Shown one piece after another: positions 46,233 to 57,131 of a stretch of DNA of 64,000 nucleotides. Source of the DNA: Antedon mediterranea. Taxonomy: Eukaryota > Echinodermata > Crinoidea > Comatulida > Antedonidae. Positions within the stretch are counted from its first letter, which is position 1. Each line of letters opens with the position of its first letter. Under the pieces are notes generated by a model. The model had not been told where the DNA came from and ran no database searches. It worked only from the letters and a program-made list of their open reading frames with translations. Location of the stretch: positions 17,828,922 through 17,892,921 of the forward strand of contig NC_092678.1 of NCBI RefSeq assembly GCF_964355755.1, given 5' to 3'. Both the position numbers and the translations under genes were made by a program.

Positions 46233-46930
46233 TCAAAATCTTATAGAGCTCGGTAGAGCATTCCACAGACGAGGAGCAGTAACGGAGAATGCTCTGTCAC
46301 CCCATGAGTGGTGAGACTTAGGCTGATGTAGAAGCAGCGAGTCACTAGAACGCAGATTACGTCCGGGAACATACAACCTAAGCATGTCAGAAATATATTC
46401 AGGAGCCATGCCATTTATAGACTTAAAAACAAAGAGTAATATTTTAAAAACAATGCGGTACCTAACAGGGAGCCAATGCAAAATTTCCAAAGTATTTGAT
46501 ATGTGTCCATATCTTGGTAATTTTTTAACAACTCGTGCCGCTGTATTTTGAATCAGTTGGAGCCTGTGGAGTTGTTTTTGTGGTAGCCCGTATAGCAAAG
46601 AGTTTCCCATATCCAGTCGTGAAGTGACAAAAGCATGAACAAGTTGTTTAGCTGCTGTCTCATTTATAAACTTGCGAATCCTTCGAATGTTTCGCAAGTG
46701 AAAAGACGACGCAGAAATAGTTTTTGAGATATGAGAAATCATAGTCATACCCACATCCATTTCAACCCCAAGATTTCTAACCTGCCTAGCCGGGTCAATT
46801 TGGGTTTCACCAATGTGAATAAAGCTTGGTGGCAGTTTTTCCAACTGCTGTTTTGATCCAAAGAGAACAAATTCTGTTTTTTCATCATTTAATTTAAGAA
46901 AGTTGTTTTTCATCCAGAAAGATAGATACA
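46233..46930 (-). pseudogene. L2/CR1-like RT C-terminal part
   Basis: Reads FWMKNNFLKLNDEKTEFVLF, VRNLGVEMDV, then ILHWLPVRYRIVFKILLFVF and WNALPSSIRF. It continues the RT of 47463-48163 once the nested element is ignored. This order is close to that of the L2-like copy at 6285-7424. Confidence 0.85.
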
Positions 46931-47431
46931 ATGTTGGAGCAATTCTTTCAGCTTGCATGTCTATCTTTCAAAGCTCTACATCACTCTGCTCCTCTTACTA
47001 TCTGTCAGCTTTTAACTAAAGTAACTTCCAACGGCCGTATGAACACTAGGCAAATTACTAAAGGAGATCTCCTTATCCCTCGTCCTTACCTTGAAATCTT
47101 TAAACTTTCTTTTAGTTTCAATGCTCCTTCTTTCTTTAATTCTTTATCTTTAAGCATTCGTAACACTTACAATTTCTCCTCCTTTAAATCTCTTTTGAAA
47201 AAACACCTGTTTCTCTCTCTCTGATTTTATTTCTTTTTTTCCTTCTTTCATTGTTGGCTTTCTGTATATTTTTTTATATATATATATATTTATTTTTTAT
47301 ATCTTTGTTAATTTTGTGTTTTTATAGTTCATTTTGTATTTACTGTTTGTTTGAGGGTCCCTAATGATCAGCTGATGCTGGATGGACCACCCTCATAAAA
47401 TATTGTTGAAATAAATAAATAAAATAAATTC
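46931..47431 (+). mobile_element. nested 5'-truncated LINE 3' end
   Basis: 97 codons ending in FKLSFSFNAPSFFNSLSLSI and FSSFKSLLKKHLFLSL, the typical C-terminal tail of CR1/L2 group LINE proteins. A 3' UTR with a GGACCACCCTCATAAAATAT motif and an (AAAT)n tail at 47405-47431 follow. It is inserted in the minus-strand RT. Confidence 0.8.
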
Positions 47432-47462
47432 CAAAGAAATGTCACTGTGTTTCATAGTAGGT

Positions 47463-48163
47463 TTAAAAGAAATATAAATCTTGAGTATCATCAGCATAAA
47501 CATGATAGCACAGATCATATTTACTTATGATATCCCGTATCGGGTGTAAATAAATAGTAAACCATTGCGGCCCATGAACAGATCCTTGTGGTACCGAAAA
47601 GTTTAGAAAAGAAGCTTTTGAAATAGCATCACCAATACATACGTGTTGTGGTCGTTTTTCCGAATATGACCGACACCAATCAAGTGCATTTCCTTCAATA
47701 CCAATATAAGTACTGAGTCTATTTAGCAACACAGAATGATCAACCGTATCAAATGCTGCACTTAAATATAATAATACTAGATCAGTTAGCTTTCCATCAT
47801 CCATCCCACGTAGGATGTCATTATTTACACGAAGTAATGCCGTTTCAGTACTGTGATGCGCTTTGTAGGCAGATTGATACGGATCAAGTAGCCCATGTTT
47901 TTGTACATGCGACAAAATTCGTTTAGAAACAACCTTCTCAATAATTTTTCCTAAAAACTAAGATTCGAGATAGGTCTGTAGTTTTTCAGAATCTCGGGAT
48001 CTAGACCTGTTTTTTTCAATGTGGGTCGAACATGGGTGACTTTTAGAGACTCTGGGAAAGAACCACTTTCAAGAGACTTATTAACAATATGTGTGATTAA
48101 TGGAATAAATGCAGAAGTACATTTCTTAATCAGTAAAGTTGGTACCGGGTCAAGTGCACACAA
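47463..48163 (-). pseudogene. L2/CR1-like RT catalytic part
   Basis: From right to left: PVPTLLIKKC and ESLKVTHVRPTLKKTGLDP (RT0/1), NYRPISNLS, then a frame break near 47950. Then FQSAYKAHHSTETALLRV-type sequence, YLSAAFDTVDH (motif A), SVPQGSVHGPQWF and YHVYADDTQ (catalytic YADD). Confidence 0.85.
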
Positions 48164-49812
48164 TTAAAAGGGAGAGTTTTTGACTATTTTTATAATTTCC
48201 TCATCACTTGCAGGTTCGAACTGAGAAAACCGTATAGACCTAGTTAAACCATAAGATATATTACATTTATCAGAAGAAGTTATAACTTCGGCAGTATTTT
48301 CATTTTCTAGTGAATCACGAATTGATTTAATTTTATTTACAAAAAACACAGAAAATCTTTCAGCAAGAGCTTCATCGGAGACAGACGAAGGAAGGACCGA
48401 TGACTTGGAGTGATGTAAAAGTTTATTTACTATATTGAAAAGTTTCTTTTGATCACCTGTGCAGTCACTAACCAGACTAGAGTAATACCGCATCTTGGCC
48501 TTTTCAATCAGTCCATTTACAACGCATCTTTGAACACAGTATTCCTGTCTATCCTTAAGAAGCTTTGATTTCATCCATTTACGTTCAAGTTGACGACGTA
48601 CTTTCCTTTCAGATCGAATTTCATCGGTATACCACGGTTTAGCTTCCTTTTGCTTAATTGTTTTGTTCTGAACTGGCGCATGTAAATCAAGTACAGCTCT
48701 GATATCAGAATAGCTTTCTACACTGTCTTCAAGAATTACACTTACATCGGTTATATTAGACACACAGGCTTTAATGTCATTTGTGAATTTCTCAATATCA
48801 ATTTGTTTTAGGTTGCGACTTTTTCTTACAGTTTTGTGTGTTGTGGGCCGTTTAAGATCAAACTTGCAAAACATGGCAAAATGATCTGACAGGCCAGGGT
48901 GTATCTTTACATCCGAGAGCAGTAGATCATCTCTAGTGATGATAAGGTCGAGGCAGTGCCCACTACAGTGTGTGGGTTCACTTATATGCTGCTGGAGACC
49001 AAACGATCTAAGCAGTGTTTTAAATCTATCCGCTGCCACATTTTTTTTTATTATCCATATGGATATTAAAGTCTCCGCAGAAAACAATTTCAGACGAAAA
49101 GAGAATAAAGTCAAACAACATTTTTTCAAAATCATTTAGGAACTCTGTAACAGACAAGGTTGGTGGTCGATATATGTTAACTAAACGAAGAGATTTCGAG
49201 TTAGACGTAATATGCACATGTATAGCCTCAAATGATGCATATGTATGTACATCCATTTTCAAGTTAACAACTAAGCTTGACTTAGACAGAATTCCAACAC
49301 CACCCCCAGTTTTGTCCACCCTAGGGACATGCACAAAGCGATATCCTAGTGGAGTTAAATCTCCAATCACAAGATCATCGTCTGGTCCACAACTTCATCA
49401 CACTTGCGTGCATTTAGAAATTAAGATGTGCTTTTTCTTTAGACCTATGCTTTTCTGTGGATTTAGTACTCGTCTCACCATTTCCAGATACTTGCTCCAC
49501 TCCTTTTCTTGAGGCTTTGCTTTGCGTTGCGTGGATCGAGCATTAAGTACACATAATTTTAATTTAGAAAAATGAGTACTTATGGCACTGTGTCCTTTTG
49601 CAGTCGGCGGACTGTGTCCAGGTACTGGCTCCACTCTTGGTGTATTTGGTCTCTGTAGGGTTTTATTTGTAGAAATACCGCTGCGAAGATCGTACATCCT
49701 ATATATCCTCGAGTACGATGATATTGACTGAGTCATTTTCGCGTCCCTGTCATATGAAATTAATTTTCGTGTGGCAACACTCGCGTTTGGCGATAAATAA
49801 ACAAAAGTCATC
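48164..49812 (-). pseudogene. L2/CR1-like N-terminus and APE-type endonuclease
   Basis: From right to left: a 137-codon start with LKLCVLNARSTQRKA (endonuclease motif I), a frameshift, then LGYRFVHVPRVDKTGGGVGI, SLRLVNIYRPP and FCGDFNIHMD. A second break precedes SEPTHCSGHCLDLIITR and LSDHFAMFCKFDL, the closing SDH motif of the fold. A linker with ARYYSSLV-like sequence leads to RT. At least two frameshifts disable it. Confidence 0.85.
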
Positions 49813-49888
49813 TACTGAGACTTGAACTCGCGATGATTAGTCCACACTATCACGAGACAACGTTTAACCCGCTAGCGCCACGCAACTT
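49806..49888 (-). other. tRNA-like segment at 5' end of LINE
   Basis: The minus strand reads GTTGCGTGGCGCTAGCGGGT (A-box-like) and 30-40 nt later CGAGTTCAAGTCTCAG (B-box-like). The first LINE ATG follows directly. It may act as a pol III-type internal promoter, or be an older SINE head joined to the LINE. Confidence 0.5.
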
Positions 49889-49890
49889 GC

Positions 49891-50300
49891 TTAAAGAAAT
49901 TAATCAACTACACTATTTAAACTATGCATACATAACGCCCTAATTTATTATTAGCCCTCTCTAGACGTGATGAAAGACCGTTTGTGATTGGTCAATACTC
50001 ACGGTAGTAACCTGGTACGCGCGGCGCGCTGAACATCTGGTGATTCGGCTCGAAGAAGACGAATTATTATTTATTCGGCCTAACTGATAATAATAATATT
50101 ATTATTATTAATGTAGATTTATTGTTGGAAATTCTTCTGTTAATTTAAACGACCTAGGCCTAAGTGAATATTTTATTGCCAAGGAATCATTAATTAGTAA
50201 TTATCTGTATATTGCTCTTCGCAAGGTAACTAGGCAGGCTTATTACATACATGTGGTCTAGCTACTCCCGACCCAGTAGATATTCTACTTGTTGTTGGCT
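49891..50300. other. spacer without recognised features
   Basis: Contains a short ATAATAATAATATTATTATT palindrome (about 50088-50110) and otherwise nothing identified. Confidence 0.4.
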
Positions 50301-50468
50301 ATATAATATAACAGATATCGCCTTTTATATCGGCAAAATATAAGATTTGACATTCCCTCGGGAATGATATTTTGTTCGAGGGAATATATTCCCGAGGGGA
50401 TGTCATTCCCGAGGGATGTTAAATCTGTTATTTTTAACTAACCAGGCGAATATCTGTATTATATATTA
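50301..50468. repeat. palindromic element with CCCGAGGGAAT words
   Basis: Outer arms TATAATATAACAGATATCGC and GGCGAATATCTGTATTATAT are inverted. Inside are five copies, in both orientations, of ATTCCCTCGGGAAT-like words. It is about 168 bp and can fold into a compound hairpin. Confidence 0.8.
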
Positions 50469-50473
50469 TGTCG

Positions 50474-50800
50474 TTAGACACATGTGGCCAAGGATTACCA
50501 ATAGTAAAATGAATCACTGTCCTATCAGATAGGTGGTGATTCCACTAATACAGGGGCTATTTTGTGAACCAGTTCACCGGGATAACTCCATACTCGTCTC
50601 GAATGATGAACTGGATTCTTTAAAGTACACACGGGTTATAACTATGTACACTGGACCTACGGTTTGTAGTACTTATCCGAGAAGACTTGTTCAACCACCA
50701 GAACTAGGAGCGAGTCGGCCTCGAACCATTGTTGATATTGTTGGCTCTTTCGTCATGGTAAACAGCTCCTCTGCATTAACCGCTCGGTCATTTGAATATG
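50474..50800 (-). mobile_element. tRNA-Leu/Ser-derived SINE, copy 2
   Basis: Inverse of copies 1 and 3. CTCGAACC (B-box inverse) is at about 50728 and CCGCTCGGTCA (A-box inverse) at about 50780. The end shares GGTAATCCTTGGCCACAT with copy 3. It also holds a 116-codon ORF (50533-50883) that is only a reading of the SINE. Confidence 0.85.
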
Positions 50801-51075
50801 GGCCAATAGGTCCAACAAAATTTTATTTAACTACAACATCCTTGCTACAAACAATCTCGTTGTACATGTTAATCATAGAATAATGGTTTACACTTTTATT
50901 CGTGGTTCTTCTTCTGTTCTTCGCAATCAAGAACATGTGACGTATTTCAATTAAAACATAATGGTGACGACTTACGATCGACATTTTTCCGACGAACTGT
51001 CATACTTCGTAGTCTTGAATAGTTAAACGTCATAATGTCTGAAAACACATCGGTACCGGCTTTGACAAAATCTTC

Positions 51076-51190
51076 AAGCTATGTCTACACTTTCAAACTT
51101 TGTATGAAGAAAATGTGATGTGCCCATATTGATGTCATATCAGTAGCATAATTTGGTCGTCAAACTAGTTTGATAGTGTAGACAGAGCTA
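51076..51190. mobile_element. short inverted-repeat MITE, copy 2
   Basis: Starts AAGCTATGTCTACACTTTCA and ends AGTTTGATAGTGTAGACAGA. The ends and the CATATTG/GTGATGTGCC interior match copy 1 at 2278-2417. Confidence 0.8.
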
Positions 51191-51387
51191 TATAAATAGC
51201 TAATAACAAGTGACGGTGTATCAAGAAAATAAACGTATACAAGCAGAAAAAAAAATTCCAAAAATGTTAGTAACCTTAAGCATACTATTCTCTCCCCTCC
51301 GAAGAAATGTATACTCAATAGTTATTTTGAATATTCTACATGTTGACTTACATAATAAACTGTACGCACTTCCTCCTGAACTGATAT

Positions 51388-51545
51388 CTACCAAATACAT
51401 CTAAACATTTTACTGTGAACTTTCACACATTTGTGCTTATAATCATCTGGTTCGGTTTTATCAAAGATATGCTGTGAACATTCTAACAAATCTCGCCCTT
51501 TCTCCAAGTATTCTTTAATGTTAATTTTACTTTCACACAAAATCG
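51388..51545 (-). pseudogene. unidentified coding-like fragment
   Basis: One minus-strand frame stays open for about 45 codons: INIKEYLEKGRDLLECSQHI, then FDKTEPDDYKHKCVKVHSKM and a stop. Charged composition with two Cys residues suggests former coding sequence, perhaps from a retroelement. No family is recognised. Confidence 0.25.
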
Positions 51546-52550
51546 ATTATAAAAGGCAACCGATGAACATTACTGTTTAGAGAACACTAAAAACTGCGGC
51601 GTTTCTCGATCATCTAGTCCGAGGTGTGTAAAGTTAGAATACACTGCTTCGGGAATACGCTACCTTAATCCACGTTAGGGAAATTGAGCACTGTCTGTAA
51701 GACTTTGTTAAGCAGAAAGGTATATCGAATGAAAACTAAAAGAAAAGTTAGGAGCTGTGACTAACCATCGATTTCAGCCAAACAAAAACATGGAACATAC
51801 TCTATCGACTAAATACGGACCAAATCATGACCCATCAAGATCATATGTATAACTTGACTGCTGATAAATGACGATCGTAAGCTCTTTACACTCCACCACT
51901 GTAAGGAGCTCGAAAGCAGAGATGAATAAATGAAATGAATAACTTTCACTACTATATCCTAATTGATAATGAAATAAACATGAACTATATTAAAAACATT
52001 AAAATTGTTAACTGAAAGTACATGATGAACAAACACTATTTAGTTTAAGAACATCTGTAATATAAAGAAATTGAAACTACTTAATTTGTATTTTGTACAT
52101 TACTTTATTGCATTGTCAATACCAACGTAATGAAATATCAGAATAGAGGCCTACAGCACCGAATATTTATGATAACGTGATCAAATGATTATTTGAATAG
52201 ACACCACACCTATGAAATTGAATACAAACATTCTGTAGTAAAAATTAAGCTGGTTTCTTGTGGTAGCGTCAGCAAGCATTATTGACGTGAGTAGTGTACT
52301 CCATATTATTGTTATGATGTATTGTAATTTGTCAGGATATATTTTAAGTAAACAAAGCTAAATCAAATAAACTGGACTTAGTTTTCCCTTAGTAAATTGA
52401 CACTTTATACTGCCTTAGTAGGTTACAATGAACCTAAGAATCAGGCAAACCTTCAAATATCATATCTTATATCAATCATGTCTAATTTCATAATTAATAT
52501 ATGATTGCAGTCTTGACATTTTTTGGAAGCATAAAATTATAAATTACACT
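51546..52550. other. LRR gene intron, unassigned
   Basis: No gene or repeat family is recognised between the coding-like fragment and the next LRR exon. Confidence 0.4.
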
Positions 52551-52553
52551 TAC

Positions 52554-52625
52554 AGTTTTTGCAAAGATGTTAAACCACCGAATACATTTGCAGGCAATGA
52601 TTGTAAGTTGTTTTCGTATAAATAC
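52554..52625 (-). CDS. LRR exon, NNLQSLP type
   Basis: Reads YLYENNLQSLPANVFGGLTS then LQK-L. Acceptor TGAAG|G, donor CT|GTAAGT, phase 2. It is not embedded in the repeated module, so it may be an original, unduplicated exon. Confidence 0.85.
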
Positions 52626-53104
52626 CTTCAACAACAAAAAGAAACAACAGTTAGTAATTAAACATTCACGAGCTGTTTCGAAGGATGTCGTCTTTGTTTT
52701 TGAACAAAAAAGTTAATTAAAATATGTTGGCCGTATAGAATAGGTGTCTGTGGAAATTAAGATAAGGCTGATAACGTTACGAACGTTTGGTTATTACACA
52801 AATGAAAATGTAAATAAAGTGCATGGTCGAATAGTTTTAGGGTTCTAAGATGGAGAAATAGACATCAAACTCGTCTGCTGTCATTCGTCTAAAAGTCAAT
52901 ATAAACGGTCAGGCCGTTATTATAAATGAGAAAACACGTAGTAAAAGTGTAGTAGTATACATAAACTTAATTTAAACTTTTCATAAAATGTCGATTGATG
53001 TTACGTATGAAGTGATATCCGGGAACATTGCGTCAAGTTTATCGAACAATTTGGTACGAACTTTCAAAACCGCTTTACCATGCCATTAAGTAATTGTTCA
53101 TATA

Positions 53105-53470
53105 AAGAATCGAGTCAAATGGCCGAGCGGTTAAGGCACGGGCGCCGTTTACCGTACCTAAAGAGCCAACAACATCGACAAGGGTTCGAGGCCGACTCGC
53201 TCCTAGTTCTGGTGGTGGAACAAGTCTTCTCGGATAAGGACTATAAACCGTAGGTCCAGTGTACACAGTTATAACCTGTGTGCACTTTAAAGAACCCAGT
53301 TCATTATTCGAAAAGAGTAGGGGGTTACCCCGGTGAACTGGTTCACAAAATAGCCCTGTATCAGGGGGATTACCACCTATCTGATAGGACAGTGATTAAT
53401 TCAATATTGGTAATCCTTGGCCACATTGCCCAAAGACATAAAATAAAAATAAAATAAATAAATAAAATAT
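53105..53470 (+). mobile_element. tRNA-Leu/Ser-derived SINE, copy 3
   Basis: A-box TGGCCGAGCGG at 53120-53130 and B-box GGGTTCGAGGC at 53182-53192. The body includes GTAGGTCCAGTGTACACA and AGGGGGTTACCCCGGTGAAC. The tail is (AAAT)n. This is the best preserved of the three copies. Confidence 0.9.
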
Positions 53471-54239
53471 CAATGTAAACGATTCTATGTGGTTTATGTT
53501 CTAAAAAAAACTGCTATTGTTAGCCATATCCATTGAAAAAAAGAACCTATTATACTTTTACGGACCATTTTCGCTGAACACGTCGTAGATGTTGGTACTT
53601 AGCGTTAGTTAGTTTTAAGTTGGACAAAAGCAGTTTATTAACTTTAAAAGGAGCATCCCAACCATTGCCTGGTCGGCTATCTGTGACTAAACGTCCTAAA
53701 TGGAAGATACTAAAGCATTTTTTAAAACTAGAACACAATACTACTGTTGTAAGGTCTATGGCCCACAAGAGATTTGATGTTACTGTAATGATCAACAACT
53801 GTAACATTAACATTGGTCAAATCAAGTAAACATGTTCCTACCAAGAATAACCTGTAATACAAAAAAAGTAAACATAATAATACAATTTTAATATAAATGT
53901 TATTGACAAAAAGAGAGATAGACGTTTCGGTACCATCATAGAACCATTTTCAAGATCAAGTGAATTCAAATCAATAATAATTATGTGCACTAAGCACCAA
54001 AGTTGGTGACATGAAATGCTACTGAGGGATTGAAATTATATAGTAAACGTCTTTTTATTCCTAGTAATACAACTTAAAACTATCATTTTAATTATTTTGC
54101 AAAAAAACAAAAAAACACCAACATATTTTATGTTTTATCCGCTTTGATTAAGAATAAATTGAATAATTTGTTATTGTTCAGAGTCATACCACAAGGCTTC
54201 AATTAAAAAAACATACTTTAACGTACTAATGTTATAGGA
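53471..54239. other. intron sequence with a repeat end
   Basis: Includes GACGTTTCGGTACCATCATA at about 53912, related to the palindrome at 20.5 kb. A pair of opposing ORFs at 53550-53829 shows no domain. Confidence 0.4.
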
Positions 54240-54271
54240 TCTAGTATGCCAACAAATTACACCAGGTATGT

Positions 54272-54620
54272 ATGCAACATTTTACTCCAGAAGATGTAAA
54301 AATACTCAAGAATAAACTAGCTAAGTGTGAAACTGATGGGGGTGACAGTGTCGTATTAAAACGTCGTCAAAAAGTCGAGAATAATATGACCGATATCTTA
54401 TCATTTCTTATTAACAATAATGTTGAATTAAAGAATTCCGACATTTGCTGCTGTGAACTTATCTAAAATTGCAACTGTTCATATTGGGGCTGTAGATACT
54501 GCCTCGTTATATCGTGAGATAAACAAGATACCATTTGATTTGCAGCTTGTAAAAGGAGATGTTGAGCATGGTTTTACTGAAAGACAACACATCAAGAATA
54601 AGCTGAATGAGTGTTATTGA
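54272..54620 (+). pseudogene. LINE ORF1, first part
   Basis: Starts MQHFTPEDVKILKNKLAKCE and continues to LKNSDICCCEL. A frameshift near 54455 is followed by VHIGAVDTASLYREINKIPF and FTERQHIKNKLNECY before a stop. It is a small basic ORF1 of unknown fold; the AVDT.SLYREI motif is likely a helical region. Confidence 0.6.
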
Positions 54621-54829
54621 ACAGTCAAAACTTCATTGAACTGCAATAATGCTAGCAACGCCAAGTATTTTCCTAATGCTGTTTAAGTGATGCTTCTCGT
54701 CAAGGTACGTATAAGCAAAGGCCACAAAAAAGCAGACACATGCCTTCTTTGTGTCTATACCTTGGACATATGTCCGTTGATACCACCGTGGATGGAAATC
54801 AATGCAAAAGTGAGTGCTTTGACTGTTAA

Positions 54830-55895
54830 CACTTTGACTGCCAGAGGTTTTTCCAGTTAGAAACTGCCACCGCCAGCGTTTATAGCCCAATTCAATGTTT
54901 TTATTAAAGCTGATTGAAACTATGTATGTGATCTGATTTCCATGTAATTTAGACTAAAATAATCATAAAGATTTTAGCTTTACAATGGTACCAAGAACGA
55001 TTTTCAAATCGCTATATGTAAATCGGAATAGTAAAATGAAAGTAACTCACTTTTTGAGTTTTTCGTAGTTTCGCGCAAGAAAGTCGAGATATTCGCGATT
55101 TTGTGCAAGACATCACAATATGAAAATATCGCCCGGGGAGATAAACAAACAACGAAAAAGTTACTTACACGGCACCGGTAGGCCTATAAAAACAAGTTAT
55201 CACTATCGAAAAATGTATTACATTTCATAAATCATAAATCTTACATCAATGTTTCGCCAAAATCCACATAGTAAAGACACCAGGCCTAGTGTAGTAAACT
55301 AGGCCTAAAGTTGGTCCGGAACCGTTTTACGACTAGGCCTAGGCTATAGGCCTAGCCTAGTACTACTAGGCCTAGCCTAGCTAGTAAACTGATGATAATA
55401 TTTATACCATTTCTAAACAAGTTTGTTGCGTGAAACTCGGCCACTTACAGTGAAACACCAAAACAATTAGGGTATAGGCCTACATACAATAATAAAATTA
55501 AAGACTTCATATTGAAAATTCATCCATTATTTTTTATTCAGATAACAAACAAACATGCCAATCCACATAAACCTTTGTAATGCTTCGGCGGCATAGCTAG
55601 CGCGCGACCGATACACAATGCGCCAAACCATCGCTGTACGCGCTACTGTGATGCGCGGTGTATGTTATTTCGACAGGTACCATTTTGACAATCGTTCGTA
55701 ACCAGATTAGTTACTTTAAAAAAGTAAATTATTCACGGTCCAGACCGAATATAGTGTGCATATTTATAGTATATACCAATAATTAACCTATCTACCGGAT
55801 TTCGTAAAAAAATGCGAAAAACGAAGATCTTCGTGTTTGGCAGTCAAGCGTTGTGTTTCCAAAAACGAAGATCTTCGTGTTTGGCAGTCAAAGTG
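54830..55895 (+). mobile_element. piggyBac-like MITE in LINE ORF1
   Basis: Ends: CACTTTGACTGCCAGAGG at the left, TTTGGCAGTCAAAGTG at the right, both next to TTAA (54826-54829 and 55896-55899). The right end is doubled: AAAAACGAAGATCTTCGTGT appears at 55817 and 55861. No transposase. AGGCCTA-rich filler lies near 55280-55400. Confidence 0.85.
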
Positions 55896-55899
55896 TTAA

Positions 55900-56065
55900 A
55901 AGTGATGAATATGTTTCTTTATTGTTGAGCTGTGATGCTAAATATAAAGAGAATATACTTGGTCCGTCACTCTGGCCTGCTAATGCCATCATTCGTAAAT
56001 ATTATGAGCCTAGAATTGGTTTGATAGATAATCAATATGACTCCAGCTTTAACCATACTGGTTAG
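55900..56065 (+). pseudogene. LINE ORF1, C-terminal part
   Basis: Right of the MITE the frame reads SDEYVSLLLSCDAKYKENIL then GPSLWPANAIIRKYYEPRIG and ends TAG at 56063-56065. Only two bases separate this stop from the ATG of the next ORF (56068). Confidence 0.7.
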
Positions 56066-56067
56066 TC

Positions 56068-56600
56068 ATGGCTGTACATCAAACTTGTGATGTCCGAGTA
56101 GTTTCATATAACTGTAAGAAATTAAAGTCTAGACAGAAAAAGATTATTGACTTATGCGAGACGTATGATGTTATTTGTTTCCAAGATGAGCTTCACCTCT
56201 TGAAAACGCTGTATATTGATTTTGACTGTTATGGCACGTCGTCTATTGATACCTCCGCATCTCTGGAGGTGTAGCTACATTGTTTAGAAAGAGTTTATAT
56301 AGTTCTGTTAGGCACATTAATCTAGCTGACAATAGCTTGTTGCCATTGAGCTAGGTGTAGATAACAATAAAACATTGCTTGTCAGTGTATACTTAACGTA
56401 TGACTGCAACGAAAATTGTGTAAATTTGAAGATATGATTGAGAAGTATGATAACTGTAAAATAGTGCTTTTAGGAGATTTAATTAATTTCTGTACAGAAT
56501 GAAATCTACATTTGTCTGACTGTGAGAATCGGGGTTCACGTCTGACACGTTTACCTTCTATAGCACATAACATAACCAGTCGGTTGGACCATTTAGTTTC
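56068..56600 (+). pseudogene. LINE ORF2, APE-type endonuclease part
   Basis: Starts MAVHQTCDVRVVSYNCKKLK, with the SYN motif that begins APE-like endonucleases, then YDVICFQDE (the Glu of motif II shifted by one residue) and YGTSSID. A stop occurs near 56271, then VLLGDLINFC and PSIAHNITSRLDHLVS-like sequence in other frames. Target nicking is the normal role. Confidence 0.75.
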
Positions 56601-56645
56601 CACTCTGAGTTCTCATTATTGTTTAAGTAATTTTAATTGTAGTTT

Positions 56646-56885
56646 TGCGTCAGGGAGTTGAGTGATTAGATGTTTTGCCCTACTCTGAAGTAATTTGTAC
56701 TTTATACTAAGTACATTTGAGAATACTTGCGAAAAATTTCGCAAGTAGTTCTCGGGTGGGACTCGAACCCACGACCTCCAGATCACTAGCCTGGCGTTCA
56801 TACCTCTAGACCACTGAGCTTGCGCTGATGGCTAGTGGTTAGATTCGAGCTCAAGTAAGCAGCGGGTACTGCACCAACAGGATTG
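56646..56885 (-). mobile_element. tRNA-derived SINE with target duplication
   Basis: On the minus strand AAGCTCAGTGGTCTAGAGGT (A-box) and GTGGGTTCGAGTCCCACC (B-box and T-arm) lie in a nearly complete tRNA-like head at about 56757-56826. The flanking duplication is TAATTGTAGTT (56634-56644 and 56886-56896). It is inserted in the LINE between endonuclease and RT, and differs from the Leu/Ser-type SINE. Confidence 0.85.
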
Positions 56886-57131
56886 TAATTGTAGTTGTAG
56901 CTATTGTAATTTTAGCTACATGATTTCATAGGGTCTGATCATTTTCCTATTGCATTTTGTATTAATGATGTTTTATGGGATAAGCCTATAACCCATGATT
57001 CAAGATAACGACAGACATAACATTGCAACTATTGTTAACTGGAAGTCCGTTAGTAAACATGATATTGATAAGTACACTTATACCACATGTATTACTTAAT
57101 AGTCTTTTAATTAAGTCCTAAGCTTTCAATT

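Larger units (their letters stand above)
46075..49890 (-). mobile_element. near-complete L2/CR1-like LINE with nested LINE
   Basis: Runs from a tRNA-like segment at 49806-49888 and an N-terminal ORF through endonuclease and RT to a 3' UTR ending GGTTGTTGTAAA at about 46075. A second LINE inserted at 46931-47431 in the opposite direction separates the RT core from its C-terminus. Confidence 0.85.

Noticed and set aside
50533-50883. 116-codon + strand ORF with VHRDNSILVSNDELDS
   Set aside because: It is the antisense reading of a tRNA-derived SINE.
53550-53829. Opposing ORFs (69 and 87 codons) near 53.6-53.8 kb
   Set aside because: No domain on either strand; one starts with a hydrophobic stretch that looks like a signal peptide, but no splice context or LRR pattern supports it.
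56757-56826. Functional tRNA gene on the minus strand
   Set aside because: Good boxes but followed by a SINE body and flanked by target duplications.
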